From: Sebastes aleutianus
Lineage: Eukaryota > Chordata > Actinopteri > Perciformes > Sebastidae
Assembly (NCBI GenBank): GCA_916700875.1
Contig: CAKAKS010000062.1
Coordinates: forward strand, 8,753,873 to 8,817,872
Direction: 5' to 3'
DNA length: 64,000 nucleotides
Under the pieces are notes generated by a model that was given only the letters and a program-made list of their open reading frames with translations, had not been told where the DNA came from and made no database searches. The translations under genes and the position numbers were made by a program. Shown here piece by piece: positions 24,113 through 33,669 of the stretch (positions are counted from its first letter, which is position 1; each line of letters opens with the position of its first letter).

Positions 24113-24885
24113 GGGTAACACTTCATTTTACAGGTCCGCAAATTTCATGGTACAATATTTACCTAAAAATGTATAGAAAATTACCTGATTATAAATATGA
24201 TTTAACAATAATATGCTAAAATAGCATACGATGGTTAAAATAGGGCCCTTAGGCTTGAGAAGTGGCTGTGCGCTGCTCTTCATCGGAGGTGGAAAACCAA
24301 AAGTAATAGAAGACACTTCTGATCAGGCACAAATCTCACCATTGTGTGACTTATTGTCTACACAAATGTAACCTGGTAGCTAATGTCATGATTCAGGGAG
24401 TTTTTTTTTAAGAAATTTCATAGAAGTTATTTGTTAATCATCACCTATTTATCAGCAGACATGGAAATAAAGCATATCATTTTCAAAAAACAGCTCAAGC
24501 ACCACCTGTTCACCAAGGCCTATGATCTCAGCTGACTCTTCCTACACATCACTCTTTTATTACTTAGCTATAGTTTCTTCTCTGTGTTTTTTATTAGTAT
24601 GATTTTGTGTGCCCCCTTTGTAAAGCGTCCTTGGGTTTCTGAAAGGCGCTATATAAATCCAATTTATTATTATTATTATTATTATTATATCAAATTAACT
24701 TTGTATTCTTTTCCTGGAAATGTATGAAATAAATTGCCAGCTATTTATTACTGCTTATTGGGAAAAAGTGGAGGTAAATATTGGGGTAACTTGGCAGTAA
24801 TTCCAAAGAAATTTCAAATAAGTTACTTGCTAATTATCACCTAATTACCATGAAATCTGCGGACCTGTAAAATGAAGTGTTACCC
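24113..24885. mobile_element. DNA transposon with ~27-bp perfect inverted ends, carrying an L2 insert
   Basis: The left end gGGTAACACTTCATTTTACAG and its continuation gtccgc are mirrored by gcggacctgtaaaatgaagtgttaccc at the right end. AATTT-type sequence flanks both sides. A LINE 3' tail is nested in it (about 24475-24690). A half copy of the same family lies at 49191-49375, sharing tatgctaaaatagcata. No transposase is present. Confidence 0.85.
24475..24690 (+). mobile_element. L2-type LINE 3' end, 5'-truncated
   Basis: Contains a frame reading KKQLKHHLFTKAYDLS then stop, which matches the C-terminal LKTHLF-SxAY type end of the intact LINE at 34353-37586. It is followed by a 3' tail with gtaaagcgtccttgggtttc, ggcgctatataaat and an (ATT)n end. 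It inserted into the inverted-repeat element at 24113-24885. Confidence 0.8.
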
Positions 24886-26379
24886 AATTTTATTTTGAGA
24901 CCTTTATGAGGTACCAGCTGACAAGACGGTGGCTATATTTCATGGGAGTAAATCATTACCTCCACTCCTCCTCTACTACTGTGAATCCCCATGGTTTTAG
25001 CAGCAGCACTGATAATGATAATCTAAAATTAACCATGTTATTTTCTAGTTTTCAACACTAGAGTGCTAAAGTGCCAGAATATTCTGCATGATTACAATCT
25101 TTAATCCCTCCGCTATACGAGAGGGGATGGGATTCATTTAGCCTCTAAAACAATGTTGATTACGTGCTCCAGTGCCTCGGCATTATTGTTTCTATTTCAG
25201 CAATCACAAAGACACTTCGATTTAAACTCCAGTGAATGGGATCAAATTGTTCATTGTGGCACAGAAGGAGAGGCAGGCCGACTAGCTGCGAAGCAGAGTG
25301 TAATAAATTAATTCGGCTGCTCACAGGTGCCAAATGTATTGCCAAGTGTGGCTGATTAAAAGGTGCAGACCTGCATGGGGAATCAGAACAATGGAGCTGT
25401 GTAAATCTTAATGTAAATCTAATGTGACGTTAAATAAAAGAGACACTTTGAATGGAAAACGTGTGGAAGAAATGTGAAAGTTGGTGTATTATGGGCACAT
25501 GCGTGCCTACAGAAATTGAACTCTTAACTAGAGTTCTGTAATCTTCCCATGTTCAAATGTAATTTGGTTGAGATGTGCAATGCTTTCCAAGTTATTCAGC
25601 TTCTGTGTATCCCCATCTAAGTTACTGATATCTTACATTTCTCACAGTGTTTGCCCTGTGCGGACTCAGTGGAAACAGCAGAAGTGAAACATTTTCCAGG
25701 TGACAAAAAATGAGAGTGAAGAAAACTGAAGGAAACAACGCAATATGATTGTTGAAGGTTCAGCTTTTGATTGTGAGAGGTAGACACCAACGGCAGGTGT
25801 GTTCACAGTAACTGAGAGCTGAATTGTTTTCTGATAAGAAAAAAGACACCACCACAAATGCGAGATGCATTGTGTCAATAGTCCCTTTTCACGGCAGCCA
25901 TTTGACATGTCATTGCAGGGTAAACACAGGAATAATTAATATCTGCTGGTTTACATCCCTTTGCCAAAAAGACAAGAATCAACTGCAAGGTGTTGTTAAC
26001 CTCGGCTCTAAAATATTGGCAAAACACAATCCAATCCATTGTACAGCTAAAAACTGAGCAAGTCCCGAACAACCCCACACATATCCTCTACGACTTTAAG
26101 TTGCTGCCATCAGAAATGCGTTTTAGATTGCCTGTATGTAAATCTAAGTGATACTGTAAGTACAGTAAGTGCAGGGCTGATGAGGGAAAGTGGGAACAGA
26201 TGAGCAGGGTGGCGGTGTGGACAGGTAGAGAATGGCAATGATGGGGCTGTATGGAGGGACAGAGAGGCATAATGTGACAGTTGAATTCTGCACAACGAAA
26301 GACAAGGTCGGCAAAGTACTATATTGTGTATGATAACGGTAAGCAGCAGCTGAACAAATAATCTTTCCTCATCTTTTAG
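24886..26379. other. No gene; possible conserved non-coding block at 25090-25420
   Basis: Positions 25090-25420 are complex and free of recognisable repeats, with TAATAAATTAATT and ggtgccaaatg-like words typical of developmental enhancers. That is a judgement by eye. ORFs at 25160-26427 show no domain. Confidence 0.3.
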
Positions 26380-26387
26380 CCTAAAGC

Positions 26388-27226
26388 TAGGGGTGTAACG
26401 ATACGTTTTTACAACGATACGTAACACTCTCCGTGGTTCCGATACGATTCAAGGACGATATTTGGCTCATCTACAGCGATACGATACAATACTATTCAAT
26501 GATTGGAAAATTATACAGTAACTTTTTTTTTTTTGCTAAAATTTAAATCAGTGTTACTGTGAAATAAATAGCTGAAACTGGACAGTGCAGGTCAGAACAA
26601 TTACACGATTAAACAACAATTAATGGCAAATACATACACCTTTGATTTGAAAATAATAAAAAGTGCAACTTCAGGACCCGCTGCTTCAGTTGTCAAGATA
26701 CAAGGCTGTGCAATATTTAACAAAAAATAAAATAAACCAACTTCTATTCAAGTTAAATGAACAGTAATTTAACCTGCTGCTTCTGTCCTCATTTTCAATA
26801 TAAACGGTAGAGCAATAATACAGTGATCAACCGCTGATAGTGATCAAACAGCTTGGGACAGAATCATTCCTATACAAACGCTGTTTAAATAATTTGTTGT
26901 ATTATTTGGGGTCTTTTCATACATGAAAACATATAGAAAAACATTTTAAAACTATGTTAGACTAACTTTAGTTGATTTTTCTGTTTGTTTTTTTACTTTC
27001 TTTACTAATAAAAGTGTTAAAAAATACATCCATATAACGTTTGTCGTGCCTAAATACAAGAGGCAAATTCTTAGTATGGATAGAATAGATTATTTACCTC
27101 GCAAATCAATTTTAGATCGATATACGTCCCCCGTGAAGGACGACTTGCTGAGTACCTATCGATGTAGTTGGTTCGTAGGAATATGAATCGATACATTGAT
27201 GTAGTAGATGAATCGTTACACCCCTA
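26388..27226. mobile_element. hAT-type non-autonomous element, 839 bp
   Basis: The element starts TAGGGGTGTAACGAT and ends ATCGTTACACCCCTA as an exact inverted pair. It is flanked by a perfect 8-bp target duplication CCTAAAGC at 26380-26387 and 27227-27234. Subterminal GATACG/ATCGATAC words repeat near both ends. The interior is AT-rich and encodes no transposase, so mobility would need a transposase supplied in trans. Confidence 0.95.
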
Positions 27227-27239
27227 CCTAAAGCCAATT

Positions 27240-28090
27240 AATTTTCACCTTGAGTACAACTAGAATTAGGAGGCCTCAGCAAACATAGCTCAACCCAACA
27301 GTCAGCCCGAAAGGACATCTAATCAGCCAGAGTAATCGAAGACATCTGTGGGTGTGCGGGGCCTTGAGTGTTTCTCCAATAATGTTGGTCTGAACTTGAC
27401 ATGTTATGGATTTGAACATCCGATCGTTCTGTACATACCCCCTTTGTTTTTTTTGATACCATGTACCATTTGTTCCGACAATTGTTTAGCTCTTTACTAT
27501 AAAAGAGCTGCTTGACTGAATCCCAATGGAAGACGGGTTAGTTATTGTGGAGAGGGAACATAAAAGCGTCACAAGAAGCAGATTAATGGTGGCAATTGAG
27601 TGGAAAAATTGCAGCTCCTGCAATGGTGAGAAACTGTAGTGGTGCAGAGGTAGATTAGTTCAACGCGACACTGAGAGAGTAGTGATGGAGAGTGACAGGA
27701 TTCAATCATAATCACTGAGGGATTGCCCACTAATGATTTGTGCTGCATTTAGTAGCTTTGCAGGTTAAACCAAAATAAGAGCGTTGTATGTTTGTTCACA
27801 CTGAAAAAGAGAGAACGTAGGACAAATTCAGTCAATTTGAGCTAATGTTTCCATTTCCAGTTTTCCGTCTGTGTGAACTTTAATCACCTGTGAGGCCGTT
27901 GAGGCATCTGCAGTTAAGCAACGATGCCATTACATGCACAAAAAAAACGGAGCTCATTCTACTTATTTCTTATTCTTTTAATTACTTTAGATGGAGGAGA
28001 TAGTCTATTCAGGTAATTACACAAATGCAAGATTTTTAATTTCACCCCAGTGTCTTTGAGGTTGTAAGATTTTCTTTCTCCTTAAGGCAA
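27240..28090. other. No gene recognised
   Basis: Apparently single-copy sequence with no ORF over 60 codons worth calling and no recognisable repeat. Confidence 0.4.
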
Positions 28091-28094
28091 CTGT

Positions 28095-28680
28095 TGATTG
28101 GAGAATTCAGTAATCTGAACAAAGCAGGTGGCAACCTGTGGGTCTGAGAAGTGAAGCCAATGCAGTAGTGCCTTAAAACTTGCATTCTTTCTAATAGCCA
28201 GCAGGGGGCGACTCCTCTGGTAGCAGAAAATGAGCCTACATCTCACTTGATTTATTACCTCAGTAGACATTGTAAACATGAGTTTATGGTCTCAATCTCT
28301 AGTTTCAAATCTTCTTCAATACAGCATGATGTTCATTTAGTAAATTATGGTCCCATGTAGAGTCAAATAGACCATAAAGCAGGGGATGCTTTAGGGCGTG
28401 GCTACCTTGTGATTGACAGGTCGCTACCACGGCGTTGTCCGGTCTGGGAGTTGTCCGTGTTTTTGTCTTACAACTTTAACCATTTCACAGTGTGTTTTCA
28501 GTTCATGAAAATTAATTGTAACATTTTGTTCCCCTAAAAAATGTCTTATTCAGTGTTCAGATGTACTCCACCCTCTCATGTCATTTCTGGCTGCAAAAAA
28601 ACAAGATGGTGACGGCAAAAACCAAGATTGAGACGGTCAAAATGCCAAACTCAAGGCTAGAAAGCAGCAGTCCATAACAA
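28095..28680 (-). repeat. Dispersed fish repeat, minus copy of an inverted pair
   Basis: Reverse complement of 10125-10690. It includes the ccagcagggggcgactcctctgg block typical of this family and the ctttagggcgtggctac block. Confidence 0.75.
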
Positions 28681-28807
28681 GGGCTACAATTCAGCCAAAG
28701 ATTTGCTTGTCCAGTTCAAAAACAACTCTTCACTGATAAAAGACAGTCTACACCCATGCTCTCCAGTGACTCTGTGACGTTATACTTAGGGACACCATTG
28801 CTTTTAA

Positions 28808-28965
28808 TGCTAACTTCAGCATGCTAACTTCAGCATGCTAACTTCAGCATGCTAACGTGCTCACAATGACAATGCTAAAATGCTGCTGTTTTGCAGGACT
28901 AATGTCAATCAATTGCTATGAATGCTGAATGTTAGTAGTTTTGCAGGTATTTGTCATGGGCAACA
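28808..28965 (+). repeat. gctaacttcagcat tandem triplet and dispersed repeat
   Basis: Three tandem copies of a 17-bp unit around cagcatgctaacttcag (about 28811-28857) lead into the gctcacaatgacaatgctaa segment of a dispersed fish repeat. Confidence 0.75.
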
Positions 28966-28969
28966 GGGA

Positions 28970-29335
28970 TAGGACCCATCCATCCATTATCTGTAACCGC
29001 TTATCCCATTCGGGGGTCGCAGGGGGGCAGGAGCCAATCCCAGCTGACAATGGGAGAAGGCGGGATACACCCTGTACAGGTCGCCAGACTATCACAGGGC
29101 TGACACATAGAGACAGACAACCATTCATGCTCACATTCACACCTACCGGCAATTTAGAGTCAACAATTAACCTAACCTTCATGTCTTTGGACTGTGGGAG
29201 GAGGCCGGAGAACCCGGAGAAAATCCACGCTAACACGGGGAGAACATGCAAACTCCACTAAGAAGGGCCCCAAGCCGGATTCGAACCTGCGGTCCTCTTA
29301 CTGTGAGGCGACAGTGCTAACCACAACATCCGTAA
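28970..29335 (-). mobile_element. LINE-derived repeat 3' region, antisense
   Basis: Read on the minus strand it ends in a (GGAT)n-like tail (ccatccatccattat on plus). It contains ttctccgggttctccggcc, agtccaaagacatgaagg and cctgtgatagtctggcgacc, a very widespread teleost repeat. The overlapping 110-codon ORFs on both strands (28916-29261) derive from it. Confidence 0.7.
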
Positions 29336-29610
29336 GGATGTGAAGGAAGATGGTGCAGCAGGAGCAGAAGATGTGGTAAGAAACGCTCCCGGCAGACACT
29401 CACTGATTAATCGTGGAGGACTTCAGGTCAGAGGGAGTACTGACAGACAGATTGGCCTGCTACCTGATGACTGACCGGTTTACTCACTGGGAGTGGTGCT
29501 ACTTTACTTCCAAAGAGTTAATTTAAAAGAGCACACACAAACACACACTACATTTAATTTTCAGCTTTGCACAACCCCCCCTACTCTCTATCCGCGATAA
29601 GACCTCCATC

Positions 29611-29615
<5 letters not shown>

Positions 29616-29667
<52 letters not shown>
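29616..29667 (+). repeat. (CA)n microsatellite
   Basis: About 26 CA units. Confidence 0.97.
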
Positions 29668-29669
<2 letters not shown>

Positions 29670-30804
29670 TCAAGCCAGAGTAATTATGGATGTGTCCAAT
29701 CACCATGAATTTCCTTAAGTTTAATTAATTTTGTGCAGTAGGTCTTGGCTCTATCTATCCATCAGGTTTTTATGTGCTGTCTGCCGCCCACCTCTCCATC
29801 TCCCATCATTTCCCCTTTAAAGCAGATGTATTGATCGGGGCTTGTCGTCGTTTTATGAAGTAGTCCGGAGTGCTTTCCTCTATTTTTCTTTCCTTTATAT
29901 CCCTGTGGTTCTGGCGCTGAAAGCAAGTGGAATTTGATTTGTCACTGCAGTAATAAAAACGGCGGTCCCTTGACATAAACTGTAAAATTTGGCCTTAAAT
30001 AACATTTGTTTTTTTGACAGAGAGCTAGTAAAGATATTAAGCATTTAAGAATCTGATAATTTACTTATTTTTTTCATTTCTTTACTTCTGATAAATGAGG
30101 TCAACAAAAGGCGTTGAGTAATGATCTATGGACAGTAGAGGTATTTTTTAATTTCCTTTGTTATACTGGCTGTGACCATCGAGGCAGGGTGTGCTGTTAT
30201 CGAGGGAAAGGGCGGAGAATTAGTGGCACAAACCGGTAGATTTCCCGCCAGATTAGAGGGGGGGGGACTGAGAGTGAGATTCAGATAGATGGATGGAGTA
30301 GGGGAGTGCTCTTCCTCAGGAGGCCTGCAGTTTAATTGAGTTTATGAAGCAGTGGACGGAGCAGATTGATGGGGGATATCCATCTAATAGCACCATGATG
30401 TCTGTGGACTCTCTTCTTTCTCGCTCTGCATCTTTCACCTGATCCTTTTCTCCCTTACTCTTCCTCTATTCATCTCACTTACTGTCCCACTTCTCTCCCT
30501 CCCTCCTTCTTTCTTTGTGTTTTTTGCCTCGTTTCAAGATCCAACTTTCTTCTGCCCTCCCTCCAATCTCACACACTCTTTCGTACTGTATTGCCAGATC
30601 CCTCACATCCATCTCCACTTTTACAGTCTCCACCATCTCCATTTATTCCTCATTTTCCTTAATCATCTCTTCATTTTCATCTTCACCCCTCTCTTCTTAT
30701 GACACACCTCCATCTCTGCTTCTGCCTGTGTCGTCAGAACCGCTCTCTGCCTCTTACTTTCTTCCTCTCCATTTCACACACATTCACATTGATTGAATTA
30801 TATA
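29668..30804. other. No gene; pyrimidine-rich stretch
   Basis: Positions 29740-30400 look single copy. Positions 30405-30790 are strongly CT-rich on the plus strand, which explains the Ser/Leu-rich ORFs at 30515-30796. Confidence 0.45.
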
Positions 30805-30858
30805 CACAGAAATTCAAGAGCACACATGTTCCAACATGTGTGCTCTTGAATTTCTGTG
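30805..30858. repeat. Perfect 26-bp-arm palindrome with 2-nt loop
   Basis: The left arm cacagaaattcaagagcaca plus catgtt (30805-30830) is exactly complementary to the right arm at 30833-30858, with only CC between. Pairing stops at 30804/30859. The same peptide (FKSTHV-TCVLLNF) is therefore read on both strands. Confidence 0.97.
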
Positions 30859-31049
30859 AACATATGAAAACACCGATACATATCAGATTGCAATGCATAC
30901 ATAGGGTAACATAGGTTATACTGTATATAACCGTTGTTTCAACAGCGTTTAAATGACTATATTTCATCATTGCAATATTATTTAATAACCTTGATTCTGG
31001 ATAAGAGCTATTAAATGATATTATTGTATGTAATGTATAGTATTATTAT

Positions 31050-31170
31050 TAGGGCTGTCAATCGATTAAAATATTAAATCGCATGATTGCCCATGATTTT
31101 TCCCAAATTAATTGCATATTTTTTGTGTTCCCAATGTACCTTAAAGGGAGATTTGTCAAGTACATATACA
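31050..31170 (+). mobile_element. hAT element left-end fragment (TAGGGCTGTCAA family)
   Basis: Starts TAGGGCTGTCAATCGATT and follows the family for about 120 bp to ccttaaagggagatttgtcaag, then breaks off. Confidence 0.75.
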
Positions 31171-31174
31171 CTAA

Positions 31175-31250
31175 AGAAATAATAATTAATATTATATTCC
31201 ATTTCTGCCAATAGATCCCCCTAAATGTTACACACTGGTCCTTAAAGTAA
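31175..31250 (+). mobile_element. TTAA-type MITE right-end fragment
   Basis: Contains attatattccatttctgcc, aatagatccccctaaatg and ttacacactggtccTTAA, the right end of the AGGTGCAGTGTGT family. It sits just before a left end of the same family at 31279. Confidence 0.65.
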
Positions 31251-31278
31251 AGTACAGACATCTTGAATTTTTACTTAA

Positions 31279-32057
31279 AGGTGCAGTGTGTAGGATCTGT
31301 CAGCTTCTAGCAGTGAGGTTGCAGATTGCAACCAACTGAATCTTCTCCCGTGTGCCAAGTGTGTAGGAGACCTAGGGTGGCTGACGCAAAAAAACGCAAA
31401 TGTCCCTATCTAGAGCCAGTGTTTGGTTTGTCCGTTCTGGGCTACTGTAGAAACATGGCAGTGCAACATGGCGGCCGGCTCCGTGAAGAGGACCCGCTCC
31501 CTATGTAGATATAAATGTCTCATTCTAAGCCAACGAAAACACAACGATTCCTACTTTCAGGTGATTATACACTAAAGAGAACATACTTATTACAGTTTTT
31601 CTCAATTGTTTACACACAAATACTGGTACTTGACACACAATGACCACAACATGTAACTCATGCACCAACCCCCTGAACCAATTCTGCTAAACTACAAGCA
31701 CAATTCCTGCTTTACACTCAAATTGCAGTTCTAAAACACACTTTTTTCAAAACACTACACACAATTCTCTGCATTTGGCACAATTTTCATGAAGAAAATC
31801 TCGTTTTCACAAGGAACACACTGTCAATCAAAATTCTAAAGTCAATTGCCCTACTATGCACACTGACTCATCACATGGGCAAACACCTGTCACACAGTGT
31901 TACAATTAGCAATCAGTTGATGCTTTTCATGGCTGGATTCGACATGCTAAGCGATATTTCCCCCGCTGCTTGGCCAGGGAAAACATTGCTTGTGATGTGG
32001 ATGATTATATTCCATTTTTGCCAATAGATCCCCCTAAACGTTACACACTGTTTCTTC
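31279..32057 (+). mobile_element. TTAA-type MITE split by a Tc1-like insertion
   Basis: The left end follows TTAA (31275-31278) with AGGTGCAGTGTGTAGGATCT. The family sequence runs to about 31592 and its right end resumes near 32005 (tccatttttgccaatagatc, ccctaaacgttacacactg). The interruption is a Tc1-like derivative. The right-hand TTAA has decayed to TTCAAG. Confidence 0.75.
31593..32004 (+). mobile_element. Tc1/mariner-like derivative with transposase C-terminal scrap
   Basis: Inserted at a TA within the surrounding MITE. It starts cagtttttctcaattgtttac. Near its end an open frame (about 31910-32004) reads AFHGWIRHAKRYFPRCLARE followed by NIACDVDD, which matches the C-terminal region of DDE (IS630/Tc1-type) transposases. 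The catalytic domain and right terminus are missing. Confidence 0.7.
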
Positions 32058-32518
32058 AAGTAAAGTACAGGAACCTCAAATTTGTACTTAAAGGAGCAGT
32101 GTGTAGTAAATGTGTATGTGAGTAAATGTACTTAGTTACATCCCACCACTGATACTGTGTAAATATACTGGACCAGAATAAGTAATGCTACATATTACAG
32201 CCTGCATACCCAATACCTTTTTTTGTAAGTACCTTAAAATACGTGTCAACAGGGGCCTTACACTTACACTGAAATATGGACGTCTTCGAACACATTTTCA
32301 ATGCTTTGTCGTGATAATTCACTAATAAATAATGTTCATTACCTCAGCTGGAATTCCTCATGCGTACTTATATAAACACAGTTTCACCCCCTTTTTCCCC
32401 TGTCTCCGTATAGGTTCCTATGGGTATATTATTTATACATGGTATATGACTTCTCTGTAATTTGCAGGCTGTAATTATAATAGGCTACACAATTACATGG
32501 CCATGCCATGAACCAACG

Positions 32519-32520
32519 TA

Positions 32521-32604
<84 letters not shown>

Positions 32605-32606
32605 CA
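32519..32606 (+). repeat. (CGCA)n microsatellite
   Basis: About 21 units of the tetranucleotide, an alternating purine-pyrimidine sequence. The Thr-His-Ala-Arg and Val-Arg-Ala-Cys ORFs over it are artefacts. Confidence 0.97.
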
Positions 32607-32728
32607 CGCACTTAAACCTGTTTTGTCAGCCTGTTACACTCCCGACTGTGTGTTGACAGCTGGCTGCAGACAGAGAAATGACCAGATTGATGAAGCTGTT
32701 GCTGGTCAGGCCTGCAGAGTTGCAGATT

Positions 32729-32730
<2 letters not shown>

Positions 32731-32784
<54 letters not shown>
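32731..32784 (+). repeat. (GT)n microsatellite
   Basis: About 27 GT units, 125 bp downstream of the (CGCA)n tract. Confidence 0.97.
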
Positions 32785-32785
<1 letters not shown>

Positions 32786-33075
32786 CTGGCTGGGCTGTGT
32801 GTGTGCTTGTATGAGAGGGAATTTATTGATTGAAGATTAGAGTGCAAGAAAGAAAGAAAGAGAGAGATGTCTTTGGGATGCAGAGCAATGTGAAAGAAAT
32901 GACATGCTAATGAATGCATATGAATAAATGAGTAGATAGTGAATATGTGAATGTTAGTGAGCACCAGCGTGTCTTTCTTTCCATGTACACATGAATATAA
33001 CGGTCTCCATCTGTCCCTGATGATATCCACTGTCACACTGTTACCCCTGTGATTATAATAATACACACATCTTAA

Positions 33076-33210
33076 AGCAGCAGTAGGTGAGATTGGAGCA
33101 AATATGATTTTAAAAAGTTATTTTTATAAAACGGTCACTATAATCTGACAGTAGTGCATGAGACAGGTTACGTATCTGAAAAAAAGTATGTGTCCTCTGT
33201 GTTCTTACCA
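33076..33210 (+). mobile_element. TTAA-type MITE left-end fragment (AGCAGCAGTAGG family)
   Basis: Follows TTAA (33072-33075) and matches the corresponding end of the elements at 47843-48428 and 60827-61642, including ttatttttataaaacg and gtagtgcatgagacagg. The rest is missing. Confidence 0.7.
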
Positions 33211-33399
33211 TTACCATGGTTACACGTCTCCAACGGGCAAGGAGGCTCTCAGAAAGTGACGACGAAAAGATACATACTACTGTTTGTTCACACAATAGTA
33301 TGTTGAACAATAGTACACATATTGGGTATGTAGTGCATAGTACGCTATTTCGGACGAAGCCAGCATGTTAGTACGGAATATGGGACGCAACCTTAGTTT

Positions 33400-33669
33400 A
33401 GCCTGTTAGCATGCTAACATTTGCTAATTAGAAATGAACACAAAGTACAGCTGAAGCTGATGGGAATGTGAAAAACCAAAGTAAATTGGACAAATTGGAA
33501 ATTTGACCAGATGTTGGCGCTATAGATGAAAAGTCAGAAGATCGCCAAAGTTATTACAATTTATCCTGAGGGAGGCTTGAATGTGTGTAGCGAATTTCGT
33601 GGTAATCTATCCAACAGTTGTTGAGACATTTCACTCAAAACCACAAATGTCAATCTCATGGTGGCGCTA
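33400..33669 (+). repeat. Dispersed ggtggcgctat repeat, left half
   Basis: Contains agcatgctaacatttgctaa, two ggcgctata blocks and gagacatttcactcaaaacc. It resumes at 37770 after the LINE (gaggaaagatcaggg, catccaaatccaatagttg), so it is the insertion target of that LINE. Confidence 0.75.

Noticed and set aside
28916..29261. 110-codon ORFs on both strands
   Set aside because: They lie inside a widespread LINE-derived repeat in antisense orientation.
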